This document shows, one piece after another, positions 51,997 to 61,839 of a stretch of DNA of 64,000 bases. Location: assembly GCA_963576565.1 (NCBI GenBank), contig OY755038.1, forward strand, positions 139,448,989-139,512,988. The letters are read 5' to 3'. Position numbers and translations under genes: made by a program. Source of the DNA: Aspidapion aeneum (Eukaryota > Arthropoda > Insecta > Coleoptera > Brentidae). Every line of letters begins with the position of its first letter. Position 1 is the first letter of the stretch. The notes under the pieces were generated by a model. It saw only the letters and a list, made by a program, of their open reading frames with translations, did no database searches and was not told the DNA's origin.

Positions 51997-54550
51997 TGTA
52001 AGAGGGTTTCGTCATCTAACGAATTTTCCCCTACTTTTGACGTCCCAGGGTTTCGGTCGATTCAATCCTGGGATTTCGAGGGATAGAATCGATCGAAATT
52101 TTGCCTCGGGCGCCACTCTAGGAAATAAGGGAGCCTAGAGTCTCCCTTGCCTCTCGGGTATGCTTTTAAACAGTGGAGAATAACCAGGTAAGTAAACTAC
52201 AATTTCATTAAAAACTCAATTTCTATAAATACTAGTTTATGTGTATTTTGTCATTTTAATTTAGTGGTACAAACCTCAAAGAAAATAACTAAATATATGC
52301 AACTTAATAAATAAAACAAAACTATAAATGCCTTATTTCTATCAAGTCAAATAAAAAAAAACTCCAGTTTACTTTGTTTGCGCTATTCCAGCACAGACAG
52401 TTAGGTATTTAAAAAAAAGTGAAAGTTATGAAAAAGGACTTAACACTCAACGCCTTATCACCTCGGACCTCTAACAAAAGGATTTAACAAATCTGGTTAG
52501 GTCCGATTGGATCGGATGGACGTTAGTTAAATACTGATTTCTTTTTGCCCCAAAAAGACTTTTCCCAACATAAAAAAAAAATTGGAGAAAGATTTCCTTA
52601 AACAGCTGGTAGTTAATTACATACTATAATTTTACAAATTTACGGCTATTTAACTGGAAGAAAACGAAACTTTACCAACTTTGAGGTTTCACAGGACTGG
52701 TCGGGTCATATATGTCTCGCGGTTCGGTTCGGTTCATGTCGGTTATGTACAAAAGAAACGGAAAGAAAAATTAAACAGAATATTTACAAATAGAAACGGA
52801 ATGTGGTACCACTTTAACAGGTTTAATTTACGGTGAGAGCATATATGTCTTACGGTAACAGGTAACAGGTTATTTACAAAAGAAACGGATAAAAATTTAA
52901 CTATACCAACTTTTAAGTTTATAAGGTCGCGGTGGGACACGGGTCTAACGTGGCAATAACGAAGCAATAATCGTGACAGAAAAAAAAATCGTTAATTATG
53001 AAAAATAAAAAGAGAATTAGGAAGAAATTAATAAATACCAGGTTTTATCTAAACGGGAGAGCTGGCTGCACAAAGCCGCGATGATTATGAGTCGGTGACG
53101 AAACATACGGCCCACGAAACATAATCTATAGCTTTGTTATCATTTTTGCTTTCTCGAAAGAGAACAAAAATAATAATAAAAAAACGGGAAACGGGAAACG
53201 AGAACGGGGGTTTAGCAAAGCGCTACAATTATAAGTCGGTGACGAAACATACAGCCCACGAAATATAATCTATAGCTTTGTTATCATTTTTGCTTCCTCG
53301 AAAGAGAACAAAAATAATAATAAAAAAATGGGATTCGGGAAACGAGGACGGGGGTTTAGCAAAGCGCTGCAATTATGAGTCGGTGACGAAACATACGGCC
53401 CACGAAACATAATCTATAGCTTTGTTATCATTTTTGCTTCCTTGAAAGATAACAAAAATAATAAAAAAAACGGGAAACGAGGACGGGGGGTTTAGCAAAG
53501 CACTACAATTATAAGTCGGTGACGAAACATCCAGCCCACGAAATATAATCTATAGCTTTGTTATCATTTTTGTTTCCTCGAAAGAGAACAAAAATAATAA
53601 TAAAAAAACGGGAAACGAGGACGGGGGTTTAGCAAAGCGCTACAATTATGAGTCGGTGACGAAACATACGGCCCACGAAACATAATCTATAGCTTTGTTA
53701 TCATTTTTGCTTCCTTGAAAGAGAACAAAAATAATAAAAAAAACGGGAAACGAGGACGGGGGGTTTAGCAAAGCGCTACAATTATAAGTCGGTGACGAAA
53801 CATACGGCCCACGAAATATAATCGATAGCTTTGTTATCATTTTTGCTTTCTCGAAAGAGAACAAAAATAATAAAAACTAGGACAAGGGAAACTGGTGTGT
53901 CAAATCCGGGATGATTATTACTTGGTGACGAACCTGCAGCCCACAAGTAATAAACCCGATTTGTTTCTTAATTTTCTTGCGAAAGAAAATTAATAAATAC
54001 CAGAAAACATGTAAGATACTAACGGGAAATCCTGGGATCGGGAAAGAACAAACAAGTAATTTGCACGGTTCAAAATAAATTCAAATCAAATAGAATTATA
54101 AAAACTTTGACTAAGGCAAAAACGAGGTTTCTTTTATAAATCCCATTCTTACCAGAAACCGGTCGACATCTACACACACCGCGTACCACCTATACATTGT
54201 GCTCGAACGAGAAACAAATCTCGAATCCCCGTATGGGCGAATGCATTACTGTTTTATAGGCTAGAGCTCGGCTACAAATCGAGAACCAACGGAAATAACC
54301 GAATGAAACCCAACCACGTTTTTAAAAATGAACGTGGATTGACTTATTCGGAATATTATTTTATCTAGTCTTTTTGCAACAAACGTTTTGAAAGGCTTTA
54401 ATGACATTCATATGTCCTCGGAAAATATGAAACAAAATTAATAAGCGAAAATTGAGTCAGGTTTCAGTAAAAATATTTTTTTTAACTGTCTGAGCTTAAA
54501 TAGTCTAGAAAATTAATTAAAACAATAAAAAAAATAGTAACTTCGTTACA
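51997..54550 (-). repeat. 3' LTR of the LARD-like element (2,554 bp)
   Basis: Left edge TGTAAGAGGGTTTCGTC, right edge CTTCGTTACA. Compared with the other LTR, the only difference noticed over 2.16 kb is one A in a poly-A run near 52,355. It contains GGTTCGGTTCGGTTC near 52,722 and a tandem array at 53,057-53,950. The 74-codon (52,743-52,967) and 72-codon (53,646-53,864) minus-strand frames occur identically in both LTRs but resemble nothing and are not called as genes. Confidence 0.92.
53057..53950. repeat. Tandem array in the LTR, 136-144-bp unit
   Basis: GTCGGTGACGAAACAT recurs at 53,091, 53,235, 53,379, 53,515, 53,652 and 53,788, with a last diverged copy (TTGGTGACGAACC) near 53,922. Each unit also carries CCCACGAAA-ATAATC, TAGCTTTGTTATCATTTTTG, TCGAAAGAGAACAAAAATAA and AACGGGAAACGAGGACGGGG. 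The part TATCATTTTTGCTTTC..GAAAGAGAACAAAAATAAT can fold as a stem. Confidence 0.92.
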
Positions 54551-54560
54551 TTCCCCACCT
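54551..54560 (-). promoter_or_regulatory. Polypurine tract of the LARD-like element
   Basis: The plus strand TTCCCCACCT is AGGTGGGGAA on the minus strand and directly abuts the 3' LTR (TGTAACG). It is the expected plus-strand priming site and confirms the orientation. Confidence 0.8.
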
Positions 54561-55740
54561 ACTTCAGCAAAAAAAAAAGAACCAAAAAAAATAAACTCAA
54601 TGACTACCTTTCTTTTTTTCTTTTTTTTTTTAACCTTACAAACGATTTACAAAATAACAAAAACTAAATTAAATAAAATAAAATAAAAACAAAACCTGCA
54701 TTTCTCTCTGATCATACCCATCGCTAGTGCCTCCTAATGCTCTTAATAGTCTTGACGGTCCTCCAATGCTGTTCAGATTTCGGTACAACTTTGGGCCGGC
54801 ACCCAAAGTTGAGTGGTTTTACGGAACACCCCTATACAAGGGTTGAAAATGCGGAACCTTGATAAACACCAAGGGAGCAGATTACTAATCATACGAAGCA
54901 CCCTTAACCTCCTGCGCTTTCCTTAGAACCCAAATGTTGGTTTACAGAAACTCCAATGCTAAACATCTTTTGGTATTGTAGCTTCGGTTTTTAAAATGCA
55001 CCATTTTCCTCGACTAAAGAAGTTGTGTCTAGCGGTGTTATTTTTATCGGCGAGTTATTTTAGGTTGTCGTGACAACTTGTACCGGTTTCTTCAAGGTAA
55101 ACCTACTACACGGTCTGTAGTGCCCCTAAATTTAGTAGGGGTTGGCAGAACATTACTCACTAGACCTAGATCACTTTGGATCGGATCTGAGTAACAATTT
55201 TCCATAACAAATTGTTAAAATTTTCTAATGGGATACTGGCGACAGCGGTTACAAAGTCGGTCATTTCCATTTGTTATACCTCCTTCGGAGCCAGTATGGT
55301 GGTTTCCTCAATTGTATACATTGTAATTTACAACACCCTTAAGCTCTGAAAAGAGCTGTTCGGCTGTTCGGAAAGTGTACTGGTTAGATCTACTTTATTG
55401 TTCATGCGGATAGTTCTGCCTTAAGGTTAAATCGGAGTTTGCGAACGAGTTGGCTACTGACGGTACTTCAAAGTACATCAAGTTGGGCTTTCGAAGGAAC
55501 ACGCAACTTGAAGGAATAGCCTTGGACTGTGTATGTGGTAGTGCTCATGCGGATGGTACTGCCTTGAGGTTAAGTCGGAGTTTGCGAACGGGCTTATGGT
55601 GCTACTGACGCTACGTCAAAATTCATCAAGTTGAGTTATTCGAAGTAGACTCGGTAACTTTAGAATAGTTTTGGAGTGAGTTTGCGGTACTAATTGACCA
55701 GGTTGAGTGCGTAATTTGCTTCAAATTCAATTTTTCGTGA
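54561..55740 (-). other. LARD interior, 3' part
   Basis: Noncoding. GTTAAATCGGAGTTTGCGAACG (55,430) and its near copy at 55,573, and ACATCAAGTTGGGCTTTCGA (55,473) and its relative at 55,624, form a diverged 145-bp tandem pair; TCATGCGGATAGTTCTGCCTT and TCATGCGGATGGTACTGCCTT mark the two unit starts. Confidence 0.6.
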
Positions 55741-55778
55741 GGGGTGGTACCCGGACCATCGGGTTTTGGATCTCGGAG

Positions 55779-57285
55779 TTCTAACTTTTGGCGGTTTCCA
55801 AAGTTATAAGTTTTTTTTTTCCGGAAATACCCCCGAATTACAGAAGGGATTTAAGTAATTTTAGCAACTCTAATCTGGATATTGACTGACCATCGGATTT
55901 TCCTACAGGGTGCCTGCTACATTATAACTTTTGGTGGATTCCAAAGTTATAAGTTGTTTACTGAAGCATCGGAAGTACTGTATTTATAGTGACCATCATA
56001 TTTTGGATCTAGAAGTTATAACTTTTGGCGATTTCCAAAGTGATAAGTTGTTGCCGGAAATACCCCGGGATTACAGAAAGGATTTAAGTAATATTATCTC
56101 CGAGTCTGGATTTTGACTGACCATCAGATATTTTCTACAGGTTGACTGCTAAGTTATAACGTTTGGCGGTTTCCAAAGTTAGAAGTTGATTGATCACCGG
56201 TTTTTTTTTTCCAGAGGATTCATGGCTGCTGAGTTATAAGTTTTGGCGATTTTCAAACTTATAAGTTGACTGATTACCGGTTTCTTTCTTCAGAAGCTTG
56301 ATGGCTGCTGCATTATAACTTTCGATGGGTTCCAAAGTTATAAAGTTTTTTTTTAAGTACCCTTGAATTATTGGAAAAAAAAATAGATTAAATTTTAGAA
56401 AATAATCATCGGGTTTTGGGAACTCGGAGTTATAACTTTTGGCAGTTTCTAAAGTTAAAAGTTGTTGTCGGAAGCCCCTTAAATTTTTGAAGGGGTTAAA
56501 AAAATATATTATTTTTTTTTAAATAACTGGCCTAACCTCCGTGTTTTGGATCTTGAAGTTATAACTTTTGGCGGTTTGTAAAGTTATAAGTTGTTACTGA
56601 AAATGCCCCTAAATTACAGAAGGCTATTTAAGTAATCTTAGAAACTCTAATCTGGATTTTGACTGACCATGGGGTTTTGTCCACAGGTTGGCTGCTGAGT
56701 TATAACTTTTGGCGGTTTCCAAAGTTACAAGTTGACTGAATACCGGTTTCTTTCTTCAGAGGCTTGATGGCTGCTGCATTATAACTTTTGGGCGGGTTCC
56801 AAAGTTATAAGGTATTTTTGAAGCGTCCTTAAAGTATTGCAGGGTTTCAAAAAAAAAATAGATTAAATCCTAGAAAATATCAGGATTTAAACTAATTATC
56901 GGGTTTTGGACTTCGGAGTTATAACTTTTGGCGGTTTCCAAAGTCATAAATTGTTGCCGGAAATACCCCTGAATTACAGAGAACTCTAATCTGGATTTTG
57001 ACTGACCATCGGATTTTTTCTACAGGTTGGCTGCTGATTTATAACTTTTGGCGTTTTCCAAATTTATAAGTGGACTGATTACCGGTTTTCTTCTTTAAAG
57101 GCTTGATGACTGCTACATTATAACTTATGGTGGGTTCCAAAGTTATAAGGTGTTTTTAAAGCACCCTTGAATTAAGGAAGGGGTTAAAAAGAAATAGATT
57201 AAATCTTAGAAGATAACTGGATTTAAACTAACCATCAGTTTTGGATCTCGGAGTTATAACTTTTGGCGGTTTCCAAAGTTATAAA
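55779..57285. repeat. Array of fourteen conserved hairpins
   Basis: The motif TTATAACTTTTGGCGG plus TTTCCAAAGTTATAA folds with TTATAACTTT paired to AAAGTTATAA around a TGGCGGTTTCC loop. Starts are near 55,779, 55,921, 56,004, 56,152, 56,231, 56,311, 56,428, 56,557, 56,698, 56,779, 56,918, 57,038, 57,117 and 57,252. Between them lie recurring spacers (CTGATTACCGGTTTCTTTC; ACTCTAATCTGGATTTTGAC; ATAGATTAAAT), making a higher-order unit of about 450-500 bp with four hairpins. Confidence 0.92.
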
Positions 57286-57830
57286 TTGTTACCGGAAACA
57301 ACCGTAAATTACTGAGCTAATTTCCAGAATTTAATCTTAAAATTTAATTAACATAAAGTTAAAAAACAATAATAACTTTTATGCAATTTCGCTAAAAAAA
57401 AACAAAATTAAAAATAAAAAAATTAAATTATATTTGAGTCAAATTATTTTATAATAATTTTTATTACGTAAAAAAAATTGCTAAGTGTATTTCCCCACAT
57501 GGAAAACGGCTTCGTGCTTCAGTAAAGCAAATTCAAGTTTTAAACAAAAAACTAAAATTTTAAAAATTGTTGATAATCGAAAAATATTTTTAAATTAGTT
57601 TTCTATTTGAACAGGATTTTCTTTTTAAATCTGTTTTTTTTTGTTAATGGAATTTATATGGTTAAACAAATATATTAATTTTTTTATTTAAAAAAAAAAC
57701 AATTCTACTCACGAAAAAATATATGATTTTTGTTGAAATTACTTAAAAATTTTCTTTGTTTACAAAATTGAGATGCCAACTTCTAAACTCTTAGTATTGT
57801 CAGTTTAGAAGTTGGTACTCCGGTACGGAA
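57286..57830. other. LARD interior, AT-rich spacer
   Basis: Low-complexity A/T-rich DNA with many poly-A and poly-T runs. AACTTCTAAACTCTTAGTAT and TTGTCAGTTTAGAAGTTGG (57,779-57,815) form an inverted repeat of about 14 bp. No gene. Confidence 0.5.
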
Positions 57831-57834
57831 ACAG

Positions 57835-58345
57835 GTCCAATTAGGTCAGATCAGGTCGGGACATGTTAGTTACGGCTAGGTCAGGTCAGGTCCGGATTCG
57901 TCAGGTCAGGTCCGGATATGTCACGTCAGGTCCGGATATGTCAGGCTAAATCCAACTAGTTTAGATCAAGTCAGATTTGACTAGGTCAGGTCCGGCTATG
58001 TCATGTCAGGTCCAACTAGTTTGGGTCAGATCAGGTCAGATCCGACTAAATCAGGTCCGGCTAGTTCGGGTCTGGTCCGGATGGGTCAGGTCAGGTCCGG
58101 ATAAGCCAGGTGAGGATCTGCTAAGTCAATCAAGTCAGTATGGGTCAGGCCTGTTCCAGATCGATCAAGTCAAATTCGGATAGGTCAGGTCAGGTCCAGA
58201 TATGTTCGGGTCTAGCGAGGTCAGGTCAAGTTTGGATATGTCAGGTCAGCTCCGGTACGGTTAGGTCCGGATATATCACGTCAGGTCCGGATATGTCAGG
58301 CTAGCTCCAGATAGGCCAGGCCAGCTTAGTTCAAATCTAGTCAGG
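57835..58345. repeat. AGGTCAGGTCCGGAT simple-sequence array
   Basis: Irregular repetition of GGTCA pentamers and of AGGTCAGGTCCGGATATGTC, with several dozen GGTCA/GGTCC words. Short relics (AGGTCAGGT) continue at about 58,455, 58,690, 58,950, 59,095 and 59,200. The 68-codon frame 57,977-58,183 is a by-product of the repeat. Confidence 0.88.
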
Positions 58346-59320
58346 TTCGGATACTTAAGATTAGGTCCATCTAAAGTCAATATAACAAATACAATTCCAA
58401 CTACAAAATGGCTTTAAGAAAAATTCTAATTTAATACAATGGTTTTCCAGTCAGGTCAGGTCATATCAAAACGGTTATGCGTTTCAAATAAGTCAGGTTT
58501 GGTAAGGTACATGTCACACAATAATCAAAATGAAAAAGCCAAAAATAATCAAAATTATAAACTAGGTCAGATCAGGCATGGTCTGGTTTGACTGGTATTC
58601 TCAGAGCATTTCGGGTATAAAACCGGTTAATAATTTAAAGTTAAAAAAAATAATTAGTTTAACATAAAACATTTAAACACCTAATTGAAGTCAGGTCGGG
58701 TGAAGCAGTATCTAGCTTTAATTAAAAGCAAAATGTTTATCATTAAAAAAAATTATGCCACCACCCAGGATTTAAAAAAAAACAAAATCCAAGAAAAAAA
58801 TTAGGTCAGGACAAGCTTGCTCTGGTTTAACTGGCAATCAGAGGGCAGGTCAAGTATTAGATCGGATAGTGATCGGATATCATTAATAATTTTAAAAAAA
58901 ATTATTCGGTTTAAAATAAAACATTTATATTCTAGGTACTTCAATTTAGGTCAGGTGAGGCAGTATCTAGTTTTAATTAAAAGCAAAATGTTTATGAATA
59001 AAAAAAAAAGGTAGTCCAATATAACCATAAAATTTAATTATTATTAAAAATTAACGTCACCCAGAATTAAAAAAAAAAACAAAATCTAAAAATTAGGTCA
59101 GGTGAGGTATACAGTCGGTTTAATAATTTATAATAATTTTTTTTTAAATTAATTTTAAAATAAAAACATTTCAATAGTCACTTTTAGGTACGACAAGTCA
59201 GGTCAGATGAGGCAGTATCTAGTTTTAATTAAAAGCAAAATGCTTATTAATAAAAAAATTAGGCTAAAATAACAAGATATATTTAACGTCACCCAGGATT
59301 AAAAAAAAAAAAAAACAAAA
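58346..59320. repeat. Three-copy ~270-bp repeat in LARD interior
   Basis: GCAGTATCTAG(C/T)TTTAATTAAAAGCAAAATG occurs at about 58,706, 58,960 and 59,212, each time after a GTCAGGT word and before an A/T-rich part ending in a CACCCAGGATT-like word. The units are diverged and about 250-270 bp long. Confidence 0.75.
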
Positions 59321-59321
59321 T

Positions 59322-59432
59322 CGGTTCGGTTTGGTTCGGTTCAGTTCAGTTCGATTCGGTTCGGTTCGGTTCGGTTCGGAGCGGATCGGTTCGGTTTGGT
59401 TCGGTTTGGTTCGGTTTGGTTCGGTTCGGTTC
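59322..59432. repeat. TTCGG pentamer array
   Basis: About twenty TTCGG/TTTGG/TTCAG pentamers in a row on the plus strand. The same pentamer type occurs in the LTR (52,721) and in segment A of the palindrome (14,430-14,520). Confidence 0.9.
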
Positions 59433-59831
59433 ATTTCTGGTGTGATTTGACGGGGAATCTCAGGGCAAATCAGGTATGAAATCGGATTATAAAATAATAA
59501 TTACAAAAATAAATTGTTTAGTAAAAATAAAAAAAATACGTAATTACTTTTAGTTACTTTGAGTCAGGTCACGTGAAGTAGAACATAGTTAAAAATAATT
59601 GTTTAATAATCAAGAGTTAGGACAGGGTAGGTATCAGGGAGAATTAGAGTCACGCAGGATCTGGAAATAAAAAATAGAATCAAAAATTAAATCAGGTCAG
59701 CCAGGACCAACAACTCATGTCAGGTTTCGTCCGGTAGTCTTAGGGCACGTCAGGTATTCGGTTTATTAATTAATAATAATAATAATAAAAAATTATTTAG
59801 TGGAAAAAAAAATTTTTAGTAATTACTTTCT

Positions 59832-60370
59832 ACCACACAAGCCATGCTTTAACCCAAACTTCAATTTCTGAAATCTACCCCCACCCTTAAAAAAAACTAA
59901 AATGTATTTTGTTCAACTCCAGACTCAACCACCGTTCGTTTGATACTACACACGCCATATGTTCACTCAAACTCTAATTTTTGAAATTTACCCCCACCGT
60001 TTTTTTTTAAAAAGCTAAAAGATATTCTGTTCAACTCCACACTCATTTACCCATCGTTTGATATCCCACACGCCACATTTTCACCCAAACTCTACTTTTT
60101 GGAATTTACCCCCACTCTTTAAAAAAAAAATATGTATATATTTTGTTTAACGCTAGACTCAACCACCCTTCGTCTGTTATCACACATGCCATACCTTCAC
60201 TTAAACTCTAATTTTTAAAATTGACCCCCACTTTTTTTTTTAAACAGAAAAAAAAACTAAAATTTAATTTGTTTATCTCCAGACTCAATTACCTTTCGTT
60301 TGATATGGCACACGTCATATTTTCAAATAACCTGTAATTTTTGCAATCTACCCCCACCATTTTATTTGGC
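59832..60370. repeat. Tandem repeat, ~120-bp unit
   Basis: Between four and five units. Each contains TTGAAATTTACCCCCAC, a poly-T or poly-A run, TTTTGTTCAACTCCAGACTC and CGTTTGATA-CACACGCCATA. ACCCCCAC occurs near 59,877, 59,989, 60,108, 60,224 and 60,350. Confidence 0.88.
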
Positions 60371-61816
60371 TTATGTTCGGTGCATTTTTTAATTTTTAAA
60401 TAGGACCATCTTGACCCAAGATACAGCCTAGGTATCAAATTTCATTAAAATCGAGCACGCGATTTTGGAGTTATGCGCGTTGGTCGTTACAGACAGACAG
60501 TCAGACGGCGCGACAAAAAAAAAAAGTTTCAAAATCATCTGAAACGCAAACAAATATAATTTTTTTTTTGAAATCGGAGCAATTTAAAAAAAAAAAATAT
60601 AGTAGTAGTGTGAGCTAAAATTAGACAAAAGCGTTTTAAAACTAAAAATAAAATCGCCACAGACAGACAAACGCAAGTACATGCATACCTGCAAACCTGA
60701 AATAAGATGTTTTACTTTAAAAAAAAGGATTTAATTTTTATTTCTCCAACAATACTGATAAAAATAACAAGTGAAAAAAAAACTTACATTTATTTTATTA
60801 ATTTGGCCTTTTTTAGGTCCAAATAGTTTTTTATAAAAAAAAAGGTATCTCGCGCTTTAACAATGCATGAAAACAATAAATTTGAGATATTTATAATTCT
60901 GTTAAATTTAATCATTTCTCAACCAAAAATATTAAACACTTAAACTAAGCAACTTAGAATAGAGTCTGGCAATTATAATTACTTCAAAACCAAAAAGGTT
61001 CAAGAGCATAATTGTTTTCAATTTTTAAAAACTGCAAATTGGAGGCAAAACTTTTGCCAATTTTCGTACCTTCCCAACCAAAAGATATTAAATACTGAAT
61101 GTGTTTCGGACCGTTACGTTGTAAGATTTAAATTGTTACTTTAGATAACTTAAATTTGCTAAACTAATAACTTCTCAACCAAAAACCAGTTTTACTTAAC
61201 GAATATTTTTTTTCAATAAATTTAAAAAAATTTCGAACGTTTCCATAAAAATGACTCTTAATAAGGATTGTCTATTTTGCAGTTTTTTATTTTATTTCAT
61301 GAATTTTATAGAAATAAATAAAGTCTGACACTTTTAAAGACTTCTCAACGGAAAAGACGACGACTATAAAGCATATATATGTACTTTGCAGTTTTAAGAT
61401 TAAAAAAATATATATATTAAAAATTTAGCCTGGAAATTTTTTTGTTCCTTTTAACATTAAACCGGTTTTTATTTCACATTTTGGGTTATAGCGATTGCAA
61501 ATTAGATGAATTTTTATTTTCTAAAAGTCTGCCAATATTAGATACTTCTCAACCAAAAGAAATACATAGATTGTTTACGGGTCCTACTTTTCGATTTCTA
61601 AAGCAAGACACCGTTTATAAGCCTCCCTTTTTGTTTATGTACGTATCTCAAGAACTGGGAATCCCGCGATTTTTGGTGTTTATGATAAAAAAAAAAGCTA
61701 AATGTCTTCCTGAAATGATGAACCTACAGAATTAGGCCTAAAAAATGCCTTATTATCTTTAAAAAAAAATTATTTAAATAACCTGTCTGTTCTGTGCTAA
61801 AATGTGAGCAAACAGT
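60371..61816 (-). other. LARD interior, 5' part
   Basis: Noncoding region next to the primer site. CACGCGATTTTGGAGTTATG and CGTTACAGACAGACAG (60,456-60,505) resemble words in the palindrome arms (GCGTTACGGACAGA at 16,130). The phrase TTCTCAACCAAAA recurs at 60,915, 61,170, 61,343 and 61,547 with variation. A 97-codon plus-strand frame (61,442-61,735) runs against the element's direction, contains ILGYSDCKLDEFLFSKSLPI, and resembles nothing I know. Confidence 0.5.
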
Positions 61817-61817
61817 A

Positions 61818-61835
61818 GTCCCTGCTCGGGCGCCA
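61818..61835 (-). promoter_or_regulatory. Primer-binding site, tRNA-Lys(UUU) type
   Basis: The plus strand GTCCCTGCTCGGGCGCCA matches, with one difference, the 3' end of animal tRNA-Lys(UUU) as I remember it (GTCCCTGTTCGGGCGCCA). It lies four bases from the LTR. The gypsy element at 5 kb uses the other lysine tRNA type. Confidence 0.82.
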
Positions 61836-61839
61836 AATT

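Noticed and set aside
52743..52967. 74-codon frame present twice (also 62,587-62,811)
   Set aside because: The duplication is due to the LTR pair, not to conservation. The composition is typical of random AT-rich DNA.
53646..53864. 72-codon frame present twice (also 63,490-63,708)
   Set aside because: It lies in the LTR tandem array and repeats its own text with the unit period; an artefact of the array.
57977..58183. 68-codon frame rich in V, R, S and G
   Set aside because: Translation of the AGGTCA simple repeat.
61442..61735. 97-codon plus-strand frame near the LARD primer site
   Set aside because: Runs against the element, shows no family motif, and contains parts of the TTCTCAACCAAAA repeat. 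Not called as a gene.
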